The position numbers were made by a program, and so were the translations under genes. This document shows positions 32,863 through 40,687 of a DNA stretch of 40,687 bases, in pieces (position 1 is the first letter of the stretch; each line of letters begins with the position of its first letter). Where the stretch lies: contig CANQNW010000016.1 in the NCBI GenBank assembly GCA_947625305.1, positions 1 through 40,687 on the forward strand. Direction: 5' to 3'. The stretch is from Candidatus Gastranaerophilales bacterium. GTDB taxonomy: Bacteria > Cyanobacteriota > Vampirovibrionia > Gastranaerophilales > Gastranaerophilaceae. The notes below the pieces were generated by a model that was not told the DNA's origin, made no database searches, and saw only the letters and a list, made by a program, of their open reading frames with translations.

Positions 32863-35800
32863 CTAATTATTTTCAGCTTTTTCTTTTTTCCTCTTTTCAA
32901 GATTTTCAACTAATGATTGAACAAGAACATAGAAAACAGGTGTTAAAATAGTACCTATGGTAGCAGCTGCCGTCATACCGCCGAATACCGTAGAACCGAC
33001 TGAAATTCTGCTCTGAGCGCCTGCACCGGTTGCAAATACCATCGGTAATACACCAAAGACAAATGCTAATGCAGTCATCATAATAGCTCTAAATCTTATT
33101 CTTGCAGCCTCTATTGCCGCCTCTTCTATGCTTAAACCTTTATTTTCATGTAAATCCTTTGCAAATTCAACAATTAAGATTGATTGTTTTGCCGCAATAC
33201 CGATTAGGGCTATCATACCAACCTGCGAATATAAGTCAAACGATTGACCCAGCATCATCTGGAATATTAAAGCACCTAATGCCGCAACTGGAGCGATTAA
33301 TAATACCGCAACAGGGATTGACCAGCTTTCGTACAATGCAACAAGGAACAAATATACGAAGGTTAAAGCAAGAGCAATTACTATACCTGTCTGCCCCGAG
33401 GATTCTCTTTCCTGAAGTGATGTACCTGACCAGTCATAGCCGACATCATGAGGCAGTGTTTTAACGGCAACATTTTCCATTGCCTTCATTGCCTCGCCTG
33501 AACTTTTCCCTGAAGCAGGCTGGCCTGAGAATTGTACACTTCTATACTGGTTAAACCTTGTAATGGAAGCTGCCCCAACTCTCTGCTCCAAGCTTATCAT
33601 CGTCATTAAAGGAACCATTTGACCGTTCATATTTTTTACATATATCTTTTCCAAATCGGTTGCTTTATTTCTGAAATCATCTTCTGCCTGTAATTGAACC
33701 CTGAATACACGGCCTAATTTATTGAAGTCATTAACATAATATGAACCTAAAGTTGAAGCCATTGTTGAATATAACTCCTGTATATTAACATTTTGCGCTA
33801 AAACTTTATCGTAATCAATATTTAATCTGTACTGAGGAACATTTGCCTGATATGTAGTATAAACACTGCTTAACGAAGGGTCTGTATTTGCCGCCATTGT
33901 TAATTGACCTGCAAATTTTTCAATATCCTGCAGAGAATGTTCGCCTTTTGAAAGCATTTGGAACTCAAATCCGCCCAGCATACTCATACCTGATATTGCA
34001 GGCGGTGAAAAGGCTGCTATTGATGCCTCATTTATTGTTGCTATTCTTGCTCTCAATTCTTTTAATATTCCGTTATGGGATAAGTCGGTATTTTTGCCTT
34101 GAATTTTTCTTATTACCCAAGTCCAAGGATATACTTTTCTTTCTCCCCATTCTTTAAGCGGAATTACACAAAATGCCTGGTTTGTAGGGCCAATACCCGC
34201 AAAAGTAATAATTCTTTCAGGCACAACTCCGTCTATCTGCTTTACTTCGTCGGTAAGTTTTAGTAAAACTTCCTGTGTTTTATTTAAAGCTGAACCCGGC
34301 GGTAATACTATTTGCGCCATTAATACAGCTTGGTCTTCATCAGGGATAAATCCTGTCGGGATAACTTTGAACAAAAATCCCATTAACAGTATAAATCCCG
34401 CATACAAGCAAAGGGTTAATTTTTTATTATAAACAAACTTTTTAACAACACCTAAATACCAGTGCGTTACTTTATCAAATCTTTCATCAAAAGCCGTAAA
34501 GACCTTTTTAATAAATGCCGTAAATGCGTTAGACGGCTTTCTGTTAGGATCTTCGGGTCTTAAAATTATAGAACACATTGCAGGCGACAAGGTCAAAGCG
34601 CATATTGCGGATAATGCAATAGATACCGCAATACATACGGCGAATTGCCTGTACATTAAGCCCGATAATCCCGATATAAATGAAACGGGGACAAATACGG
34701 CCATCAAAACCATAGCCATTGCGACCAAAGCTCCGCCTACTTCCTGCATTGTGGCTTGAGTTGCCTCTATAGGAGTTTTTCCTTCTTCTAAGTGTCTTTT
34801 TACGTTTTCAATTACAACGATAGCATCATCAACTACTACCGCAACCGCCAGCACCATCGCAAACAACGTCAACAGGTTTATTGACATTCCAAACACAGGC
34901 AAGGCGGCAAATGTACCTATCAAAGAAACGGGTATTGTTACGCAAGGAACTAACGTCGCTCTCCAATCTCCCAAAAATACAAATATTACTAAAATTACGA
35001 TTAACGAGGTCATTAAAATCGTAAATACAACTTCCTTCATTGATTCACGAATGAACTTTGAATCATCGTGCATCATTTTTATTTCCAAGGATTCAGGGAG
35101 TGTCTTATTAATTTCTGCAACTTTTTTATTAACAAGATTTACGATATTAATTGTATTAGCACCCGGCAGAGGTACAACCTGAATAACCGCAACAGGCTTA
35201 CCGCCGATTAGACCCAGCTTATCATAGCTGTATGCACCGAGTTCTACTCTTGCTATATCTTTTATTCTGATACTTGAGCCGTCCCTGTTTGCTCTTACAA
35301 TAATATTTTCAAATTCTTCAGGCTCTATTAATCTGCCCTTCGTCATTAAAGTCATTCTTAAAGTTTGATTGGATTTACTCGGCAAAGCGCCCAATGCGCC
35401 TGATGAGACCTGAACATTCTGAGTTTGAATTGCCGCTTGAACTTCACTTACCGATACATTTAAGTTAGCCATTTTTTGGGGGTCTAACCAAATTCTCATA
35501 CTGTAATCGCCTGCGCCGAATACATTTACATCTCCGACACCATCCAAACGTTTAATTTCATCTTTAATATAAATCGTTCCGTAGTTAGTTAAATCCAGCT
35601 GGCTCCAAGAACCATCGTTAGAAACCAAGTCTAAAATACAGGCACCTGCACCTGCTACCCTATTTGTAGCAGTAACACCCAGCCTTTTTACATCCTCGGG
35701 CAGCAGCGGTTCTACCTGCTGGAGCCTGTTTTGCACGTTTACAAGGTTAATATCTTTATTAGTTCCGACTTTGAAATATATACTAAGCTGATATGATTCA

Positions 35801-36075
35801 TCATAACAGGTTGATGACATATACAGCATATTTTCAACACCGTTTACCTGAGATTCTATTAATGATGCAACCGAAGATTCAATAACTTCCGCACTTGCAC
35901 CGGGATATGATGCGGAAACTACTACCTGAGGCGGTGTAATGTTCGGATATTTTTCTAATTGCAATCCAAACATTGATACTATACCTATCAAAGTTATAAA
36001 AATCGATATAACCATAGCAAATCTTGGCTTGGTTATAAAGAAATATAAATTATTTTTCTTTTTATTATCTTCCAT
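32863..36075 (-). CDS. RND efflux transporter, HAE-1 family (AcrB-like)
   Basis: A 1070-residue inner-membrane proton/drug antiporter that captures hydrophobic compounds and passes them to the TolC channel. Twelve membrane helices and two large periplasmic loops are expected. The sequence starts [24 protein letters not shown] and continues [28 protein letters not shown], the classic family opening. Proton-relay residues are present: the Asp-Asp pair in [15 protein letters not shown] (about 409) and the lysine in [14 protein letters not shown]. The G-loop region and the [16 protein letters not shown] segment are also typical. It is preceded by the adaptor gene (12 bases) and followed by the TolC gene. 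Its substrates cannot be read from sequence. Confidence 0.96.
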   Translation of the reverse strand: MEDNKKKNNLYFFITKPRFAMVISIFITLIGIVSMFGLQLEKYPNITPPQVVVSASYPGASAEVIESSVASLIESQVNGVENMLYMSSTCYDESYQLSIYFKVGTNKDINLVNVQNRLQQVEPLLPEDVKRLGVTATNRVAGAGACILDLVSNDGSWSQLDLTNYGTIYIKDEIKRLDGVGDVNVFGAGDYSMRIWLDPQKMANLNVSVSEVQAAIQTQNVQVSSGALGALPSKSNQTLRMTLMTKGRLIEPEEFENIIVRANRDGSSIRIKDIARVELGAYSYDKLGLIGGKPVAVIQVVPLPGANTINIVNLVNKKVAEINKTLPESLEIKMMHDDSKFIRESMKEVVFTILMTSLIVILVIFVFLGDWRATLVPCVTIPVSLIGTFAALPVFGMSINLLTLFAMVLAVAVVVDDAIVVIENVKRHLEEGKTPIEATQATMQEVGGALVAMAMVLMAVFVPVSFISGLSGLMYRQFAVCIAVSIALSAICALTLSPAMCSIILRPEDPNRKPSNAFTAFIKKVFTAFDERFDKVTHWYLGVVKKFVYNKKLTLCLYAGFILLMGFLFKVIPTGFIPDEDQAVLMAQIVLPPGSALNKTQEVLLKLTDEVKQIDGVVPERIITFAGIGPTNQAFCVIPLKEWGERKVYPWTWVIRKIQGKNTDLSHNGILKELRARIATINEASIAAFSPPAISGMSMLGGFEFQMLSKGEHSLQDIEKFAGQLTMAANTDPSLSSVYTTYQANVPQYRLNIDYDKVLAQNVNIQELYSTMASTLGSYYVNDFNKLGRVFRVQLQAEDDFRNKATDLEKIYVKNMNGQMVPLMTMISLEQRVGAASITRFNQYRSVQFSGQPASGKSSGEAMKAMENVAVKTLPHDVGYDWSGTSLQERESSGQTGIVIALALTFVYLFLVALYESWSIPVAVLLIAPVAALGALIFQMMLGQSFDLYSQVGMIALIGIAAKQSILIVEFAKDLHENKGLSIEEAAIEAARIRFRAIMMTALAFVFGVLPMVFATGAGAQSRISVGSTVFGGMTAAATIGTILTPVFYVLVQSLVENLEKRKKEKAENN

Positions 36076-36087
36076 TTTCTTTTCCCG

Positions 36088-37263
36088 TTATTTTGTTTGT
36101 GTTTGAGCTTGTGTTTCTTCTTCTAAAGGCTTAGCATTAACTTTTTGCCCCGGCATACGAATATTTTGTATACCTTTTGCTACTATTACATCATCTTGGG
36201 TTAAACCTTCTTCCACTACCCAATTTTTATTTATTTCATCAGATACTTTAATATCTTTTCTGACTGTTTTACCGTCATTATCTATACCCCATACATAGTA
36301 GCCCTGAGCATCATTTAATGCACAACTTTGAGGTACAAGCATTACAGTTCTCGGTTCATTTGATTTAACAATAACTTTTACAAAATCCCCGGGGACTAAC
36401 AGTTCATCAGCATTTTCAAAGGTTGCTCTTAAACTTATCGTACCTGTTGTTTCATCTACTTCGTTATCAACAAATTCTATTTTCCCCGTTTCATTGTAAA
36501 TACTTCCATCCGCAAGCTGAATGGTTACATTCATATTGCTAAAATCAGCCGAGGAATCAATTTTTCTGAATTTTAAAAATTCTGCGCTTTTTAAATTAAA
36601 ATATACATAAATAGGGCTGACACTTACTATTCTTGCTAACGGCCCGGATTGAGTATTAACCAGATTGCCTTCCGTAATTATTATTTTACCTATTTTCCCG
36701 TCAATAGGAGATGTTACTTTTGTATAACTCAAATTTAGCTTAGCATCCGCTAACTGCGCTCTTGCCGCATCCAGTGCCGCGCGGGTTCTGTCACGGGTTG
36801 CCAATGCCTCATCATAGTATGATTTACTTACATAATCTTTTTTTACAAGTTCTTTTGCCCTTGTAAGCTCCTTTTCCGCATTTGTATATGATGCCTGACT
36901 TTGTCTTACATTTGCTGCAGCATTATTAACAGCTATTTGATATTGATCGGGTTCAATTAAAAATAATGTTTGACCTTTTTTTATTTTTGCACCTTCATCA
37001 AAAAATCTTTTTTGGAGCCAGCCGTTTATCCTTGCAACTACATCAACAGAGTATTTTGCATCAATTCTTCCTGCCGATTCCGATTCCGAATAAATTTCTT
37101 GTACAACAGGTTTCATTGTTTGTACTTCTTTTGGGGCATTCATAGCCCTTTGCTGCATATATCCTGCCACCATTCCTGATAATTGGTGCCATAATATAGG
37201 TGCAATTATTATTACCACAAGCCATAATATCCATCTGTGTTTTTTATCTTTTAAGTATCCCAT
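36088..37263 (-). CDS. RND periplasmic adaptor (membrane fusion protein)
   Basis: Links the inner-membrane pump to the TolC channel. The 391-residue protein has one N-terminal membrane helix (about 12-30, ILWLVVIIIAPILWHQL) rather than a lipoprotein signal. A barrel-sandwich half with INGWLQKRFFDEGAKIKKGQTLFLIEPDQY comes next, then a helical hairpin (about 108-180). The other lipoyl half follows (KLNLSYTKVTSPIDGKIGKI), then the beta-barrel and membrane-proximal domains (GTISLRATFENADELLVPGDFVKV). The C-terminus is Gln/Thr-rich. GAGG lies seven bases before the ATG. It is the second gene of the marR-led operon. Confidence 0.95.
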   Translation of the reverse strand: MGYLKDKKHRWILWLVVIIIAPILWHQLSGMVAGYMQQRAMNAPKEVQTMKPVVQEIYSESESAGRIDAKYSVDVVARINGWLQKRFFDEGAKIKKGQTLFLIEPDQYQIAVNNAAANVRQSQASYTNAEKELTRAKELVKKDYVSKSYYDEALATRDRTRAALDAARAQLADAKLNLSYTKVTSPIDGKIGKIIITEGNLVNTQSGPLARIVSVSPIYVYFNLKSAEFLKFRKIDSSADFSNMNVTIQLADGSIYNETGKIEFVDNEVDETTGTISLRATFENADELLVPGDFVKVIVKSNEPRTVMLVPQSCALNDAQGYYVWGIDNDGKTVRKDIKVSDEINKNWVVEEGLTQDDVIVAKGIQNIRMPGQKVNAKPLEEETQAQTQTK

Positions 37264-37274
37264 TGTATTTCCTC

Positions 37275-37709
37275 TTATATTATCTTTAAATTATCTCTAA
37301 ATATACTTACAGCTTTTATTAGTGCCTCTGTTTTTTCTTCCCCTAAGCTGTCCAGGGCTCTATATTCTATTTCTTTTGCCTTTTCTACAATTTTATAGAC
37401 ATATTTTTTCCCTTCAGGGGTAAGTTTTATAACTTTATTTCGTTTATCTTTGTCGGACTCAACCAAAGGCTCTATTATATTTTGTTTAATTAAACTTTTT
37501 ATTATTGCATTAACTGTTTGTTTAGGTAAATAAGTTAATTGGGTTATTGTGGATTGTGTACAATCAGGCACATCCAGAATTATAGCCAGAACCTTTAATC
37601 CCGCATAAGTTAATCCGCAGGATTTTGCATATTCATTATAAATCCCCGATATTTCTACGTGGAACTGGAATAGTTGTTCAGATTGTTGTTTTAGTTTCAG
37701 CTTATCCAT
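37275..37709 (-). CDS. MarR-family transcriptional regulator
   Basis: A 144-residue winged-helix regulator, usually a dimeric repressor released by small ligands. The core carries the expected helices: LTYAGLKVLAIILDVPDCTQSTITQLTYLPKQTVNAIIKSLIKQNII (helix-turn-helix) and the wing PLVESDKDKRNKVIKLTPEGKKYV. It starts at the ATG at 37709, with AGGG six bases before it. An in-frame TTG one codon upstream is less likely. As the first gene of the efflux operon, it most likely controls its own operon, through a dyad found between the -35 and -10 boxes (37748-37771). Confidence 0.9.
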   Translation of the reverse strand: MDKLKLKQQSEQLFQFHVEISGIYNEYAKSCGLTYAGLKVLAIILDVPDCTQSTITQLTYLPKQTVNAIIKSLIKQNIIEPLVESDKDKRNKVIKLTPEGKKYVYKIVEKAKEIEYRALDSLGEEKTEALIKAVSIFRDNLKII

Positions 37710-37747
37710 CAATTTCCCTAATTAAAATTTAAGTCCCATTACGGACT

Positions 37748-37776
37748 ATTGTATATCCATGAAAATACATTGTCAA
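37748..37776 (-). promoter_or_regulatory. Predicted marR-efflux operon promoter with overlapping dyad
   Basis: On the minus strand a perfect TTGACA (37776-37771), 17 bases, then TACAAT (37753-37748), one base from consensus. It is one of the strongest promoters in the window. Between and overlapping the boxes, ATTGTAT (37748-37754) and ATACATT (37765-37771) form an imperfect dyad (6 of 7) with a 10-base centre. It could be the MarR binding site, so that repressor binding blocks RNA polymerase. Confidence 0.65.
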
Positions 37777-37791
37777 ATAAGTTATAAATAT

Positions 37792-38268
37792 TTATTTATG
37801 AAGTTTTTTCCTTAATTTTAAGTGTTTTTCCAATTCGCCTTTAAATGATTCTTCGTCTTGAGTCGCAACAGAATTTATTTCGTATTCAAAATCCAAATCT
37901 TTATCACTGATATATAACGTCGGAAAATGATTAATACGATATTTCTCAACCAGCTCTTTATTTTCAGGATAATCACAATTTACGACGGAAAAAGTAAAAT
38001 TTTTATTTAACTTTCTAGAAACTTCGCCGAAAATAGGCATAAATCTTCTGCAATATCCGCACCAATCTACATAAAACATTGCAACAACAGGTTTTTCAAT
38101 TTGGTTTAAATCAAAACCTCTTACTATTGATTCATTAGGGATTTCTATCGGTGCCTGAAGATTAGTCTGAGGTTCATAAGATTTATTATGATTAAAAATT
38201 AAATGAAAAAATATCCCCAGTCCGATTACTGCAACAATAAAAAGACCTATAAAAAACTTTTTCTTCAT
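37792..38268 (-). CDS. Membrane-anchored thioredoxin-like protein
   Basis: The 158 residues begin with a signal-anchor (about 5-24, FFIGLFIVAVIGLGIFFHLI), so the domain faces the periplasm. The thioredoxin fold (about 55-150) carries the active site WCGYC (Cys70, Cys73) and a cis-proline segment, NHFPTLYI. WCGYC resembles the CxYC-type reductant/oxidant proteins rather than cytoplasmic thioredoxin (WCGPC). A role in disulfide exchange or cytochrome and protein maturation is plausible but not shown. It overlaps the glgC stop by four bases (ATGA), so it is translated from the lepA-glgC transcript. The marR promoter lies just after its stop codon. Confidence 0.88.
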   Translation of the reverse strand: MKKKFFIGLFIVAVIGLGIFFHLIFNHNKSYEPQTNLQAPIEIPNESIVRGFDLNQIEKPVVAMFYVDWCGYCRRFMPIFGEVSRKLNKNFTFSVVNCDYPENKELVEKYRINHFPTLYISDKDLDFEYEINSVATQDEESFKGELEKHLKLRKKLHK

Positions 38269-39500
38269 AATTTTGCTCCTTTCGGTACTACAGTTATTCC
38301 GCCTTGCGATACAAGAAAACCTCTTGCCTTATCTTCATCAGGGTTTATACCTATTTTTGTATAAGGCGGAATATCTACATTTTTATCAATTATCGCTTTC
38401 CTAATTTCGGAATATCTTCCGACATTTACATTCTCCATTAAGATAGAATCCGTTACATTTGAAAAACTGTTAATTCTTACCTGCGGAGATAATACACATC
38501 TTGAAATGCTCCCGCCTGAAATTATACATCCCTCTGATACAAGTGAATTTGTTGCCATACCTACTCTGTCGCCTTCTTCCCAAAGGAATTTTGCAGGCGG
38601 TAAATTATAATTGTATGTTCTTAAAGGCCAATCTGTAGAATATAAATTTAATTCGGGTTCATAACTTAATAAATCCATATTTGCCTGCCAGTAGCTGTCT
38701 ATGCTTCCTACATCCCGCCAGTAACCTCTTTCTGAATCCGTCATGCCCGTATATTCGTTTTGAGAAAAGTCATATACAAAAATTCTTTTGCCTTCTTTTA
38801 ACATTTTAGGAATTATGTTTTTCCCGAAATCATGATTAGAATCAGGGTTTTTTGCATCTTCAATTACTTCTTCTGTTAGGTCAACGGTTTCAAAGATATA
38901 GTTTCCCATAGAAGCTAAGCACATATCGGGTCTATTTGGCATTGGTTTAGGCGGAGTTTGAGGTTTTTCCTGAAATCCCGTTAATCGCCATTCATCATCT
39001 ACTTCTATTATGCCAAATTCGCTTGCTTCTGATATCGGAATAGGTATTGCAGATATTGTTAATTGTGCATTTTGTTTTTTATGAAATCTCATCATTTGAG
39101 AGACGTCCATTCTGTAGATATGGTCACCGCCAAAAACACAAACGTGTTTGGGGTTTTCGTCTTTAATATGAGTTAAATTCTGATAAACGGCATCGGCAGT
39201 TCCTCTGTACCAGCTTCCGTCCGTACGCATTTGAGCAGGCACTAAATCTATATACTGACCTAATATAGGAGATACGGGCCAGCTTCTTGCTATATGCTGA
39301 TTTAGAGAATCCGATTTATATTGAGTAAGTATTTTAATTTTATAAAAACCCGAGTTAATGAAATTGTTAATAACAAAATCAATAATTCTGTACCTTCCGC
39401 CGAACGGTACAGCAGGTTTTGCTCTGTCACGAGTAAGGGGATAAAGTCTTTTACCTTCTCCTCCTGCTAATATCATAACAAGTGCCGTATCAAGAGCCAA
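38265..39500 (-). CDS. glgC: Glucose-1-phosphate adenylyltransferase
   Basis: Makes ADP-glucose from ATP and glucose-1-phosphate, the committed step of glycogen synthesis. The 411 residues are normal for the bacterial enzyme. The nucleotidyltransferase core has AGGEGKRLYPLTRDRAKPAVPFGG (12-35), RGTADAVYQN (99-108) and FGGDHIYRMD (123-132). The C-terminal left-handed beta-helix (about 300-400, VSEGCIISGGSISRCVLSPQVRI) is the allosteric/oligomer part. The start codon is TTG at 39500-39498, decided by a perfect AGGAGGT (39506-39512) five bases upstream. It begins 11 bases after lepA. With the GH13 gene at 22757-24496 it indicates glycogen storage, although glgA and glgB are not seen here. Confidence 0.95.
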   Translation of the reverse strand: MALDTALVMILAGGEGKRLYPLTRDRAKPAVPFGGRYRIIDFVINNFINSGFYKIKILTQYKSDSLNQHIARSWPVSPILGQYIDLVPAQMRTDGSWYRGTADAVYQNLTHIKDENPKHVCVFGGDHIYRMDVSQMMRFHKKQNAQLTISAIPIPISEASEFGIIEVDDEWRLTGFQEKPQTPPKPMPNRPDMCLASMGNYIFETVDLTEEVIEDAKNPDSNHDFGKNIIPKMLKEGKRIFVYDFSQNEYTGMTDSERGYWRDVGSIDSYWQANMDLLSYEPELNLYSTDWPLRTYNYNLPPAKFLWEEGDRVGMATNSLVSEGCIISGGSISRCVLSPQVRINSFSNVTDSILMENVNVGRYSEIRKAIIDKNVDIPPYTKIGINPDEDKARGFLVSQGGITVVPKGAKL

Positions 39501-39505
39501 AATTT

Positions 39506-39512
39506 ACCTCCT
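39506..39512 (-). promoter_or_regulatory. Shine-Dalgarno site deciding the TTG start of glgC
   Basis: On the minus strand this reads AGGAGGT, the full complement of the 16S rRNA tail, with five bases to TTG at 39500. It touches the last base of the lepA stop codon, so lepA and glgC are closely coupled. Confidence 0.7.
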
Positions 39513-40687
39513 TAATCATCATTTAAGCTTAACACTGCCATAAAAGCCTCCTGCGGAACTTCAACTTTTCCGACAGCTTTCATTCGTTTTTTGCCTCGTT
39601 TTTGTTTTTCAAGCAGTTTTCTTTTTCTTGAAATATCACCGCCGTAGCATTTATCTAATACACTTTTCCTCAGTGCTTTTATGTTTGTTCTTGCTATTAT
39701 TCTTCCGCCTATTGCTGCTTGTATTGCCACTTCAAACATTTGACGGGGGATTATATCTTTTAATTTTGTTGTAAGTTTTTGTCCGACATAAAATGCGTTA
39801 TCCTTATGTACTATAGCACTTAATGCGTCTACGGTTTCACCCGCAAGCAGAATATCCAGTTTGACTAAATCCGATCTTTTATAGTCGCTGAATTCATAGT
39901 CCATACTTGCGTAACCTTTTGAACGGGATTTTAACTGGTCGTAAAAATCCGTTATAATTTCACTTAAAGGCATTTCATAATGAAGCGACACTCTTACTTT
40001 ATCAAGATATGTCATATTGTTAAATATTCCTCTTTTAGACTGTGCAAGCTCCATTAACAGCCCGACATACTCATTTGGAGTAATAATAGTAACTTTTACA
40101 TAAGGTTCTTCTATATAATCCCTATACTGCGCATCAGGCAGATTTGCAGGATTATCAATCTCTATTACTTCGCCGTTTGTTTTATGAACTCTGTATATTA
40201 CACTCGGAGCAGTTGTTACGAGTGTTAAATTATACTCTCTTTCAAGCCGTTCCTGAGCAATTTCCATATGGAGCATACCCAAAAAACCGCACCTAAATCC
40301 AAACCCAAGAGCAGATGAGGTTTCAGGCTCAAAGGTTATGCTTGAATCATTTAATTTTAATTTTTCCAAAGCTTCTTTTAAATCTTGATACTGGTCGTTA
40401 TCAACCGGATACATGCCCGAAAACACCATAGGTAATGCTTCTTTATATCCTTCGAGAGGTTCATCGGCACCATTTTCAACATGGGTTATAGTATCACCTA
40501 CAAACCTTGTAACCTCTTTTATGGAACATCCCATATAACCTACATCTCCTGTTTTTAGTGATTTTACGGGAACTCTATGGGGGTTAAGGTAGCCAAGCTC
40601 GGTTATTTCATATTCCTTACCCGTCGCCATAAACTTAATTTTATCGCCGAGTTTTATATCGCCGTCTACTACTTTAAAAAAGCATAA
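39512..40687 (-). CDS. lepA: Elongation factor 4 (LepA), C-terminal two thirds (cut by window end)
   Basis: A ribosome-associated GTPase that back-translocates stalled ribosomes or aids initiation-complex assembly. The reading frame runs in from the right edge with [18 protein letters not shown] before the Met at 40630, matching domain II of LepA, so the Met at 40630 is internal and the true start lies outside the window. Visible are domain II, domain III ([29 protein letters not shown]), domain V ([24 protein letters not shown]) and the unique C-terminal domain ending [20 protein letters not shown] and [10 protein letters not shown]. The GTP-binding domain is not in this window. It is upstream of glgC by 11 bases. 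Confidence 0.95.
   Translation of the reverse strand, partial: LCFFKVVDGDIKLGDKIKFMATGKEYEITELGYLNPHRVPVKSLKTGDVGYMGCSIKEVTRFVGDTITHVENGADEPLEGYKEALPMVFSGMYPVDNDQYQDLKEALEKLKLNDSSITFEPETSSALGFGFRCGFLGMLHMEIAQERLEREYNLTLVTTAPSVIYRVHKTNGEVIEIDNPANLPDAQYRDYIEEPYVKVTIITPNEYVGLLMELAQSKRGIFNNMTYLDKVRVSLHYEMPLSEIITDFYDQLKSRSKGYASMDYEFSDYKRSDLVKLDILLAGETVDALSAIVHKDNAFYVGQKLTTKLKDIIPRQMFEVAIQAAIGGRIIARTNIKALRKSVLDKCYGGDISRKRKLLEKQKRGKKRMKAVGKVEVPQEAFMAVLSLNDD

Noticed and set aside
32909-32909. Longer start for the tolC-like gene
   Set aside because: It would add 23 basic residues before a clear signal peptide and overlap the end of the pump gene. The ATG at 32840 gives a proper signal peptide.
1-40687. 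tRNA or rRNA genes
   Set aside because: I searched by eye for tRNA T-arm-like words and rRNA-like GC-rich conserved stretches and found none that could be supported.

Overview
The window looks like a chromosomal segment of an uncultured gut-type bacterium of the Gastranaerophilales (Vampirovibrionia/Melainabacteria, the non-photosynthetic relatives of cyanobacteria). The assignment is an inference. It rests on strongly AT-rich DNA, a diderm gene set (complete RND efflux system with TolC), type IV pilus genes, an SMC-ScpA-ScpB operon, and several lineage-restricted membrane proteins unlike anything in model bacteria. TGA is used as a stop (for example at the end of glgC and before rimO), so the code is standard. 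I saw no tRNA, rRNA, CRISPR array, transposase, integrase or phage gene.

Layout. 1-202 is the start of a type IV prepilin-like gene running off the left edge, with a near-consensus promoter. 203-1605 is mostly non-coding and holds three GC-richer palindromic elements around one 77-residue ORFan. 1606-4064 (minus) is coaD - coiled-coil protein - dnaB. 4177-7846 (minus) is a likely operon: anchored hypothetical protein - ribD - small membrane protein - GAF/GGDEF diguanylate cyclase. 7916-13323 (plus) is mutS - membrane glycosyltransferase - rimO. 13320-19790 (minus) is smc - scpA - scpB - membrane-anchored metzincin/TPR protein. 19932-22460 (plus) is pilT - recO - deoC. 22447-28173 (minus) is a tightly packed four-gene block: two membrane proteins that share a homologous module, a GH13 enzyme with an unusual region I, and a small membrane protein. 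28421-28711 (plus) is a double zinc-ribbon protein with an intrinsic terminator. 28827-31175 (plus) is hom - thrC. 31170-37709 (minus) is a complete marR - adaptor - RND pump - TolC operon behind its own promoter. 37792-40687 (minus) is lepA (partial) - glgC - membrane thioredoxin.

How the genes work together. Most of the window is housekeeping: replication and repair (dnaB, mutS, recO, smc-scpAB), cofactors (coaD, ribD), translation (lepA, rimO), threonine synthesis (hom, thrC), nucleoside catabolism (deoC) and glycogen synthesis (glgC). The surface functions are type IV pili (prepilin, pilT), drug efflux and probably glycan transfer. The least explained parts are the 22447-28173 block, the metzincin gene in the smc operon, and the palindromic elements at 698-1579. 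Regulatory sites readable from the DNA include good sigma70-type promoters for the pilin, marR, smc and zinc-ribbon genes, and a 14-bp perfect palindrome at the predicted smc transcription start.

Start codons were revised where the DNA argues for it. coaD and glgC use TTG with good ribosome binding sites. mutS, pilT, recO, tolC and marR are best started at internal ATGs, shorter than the longest open frames. Three convergent gene pairs overlap at their 3' ends, leaving no room for intrinsic terminators.
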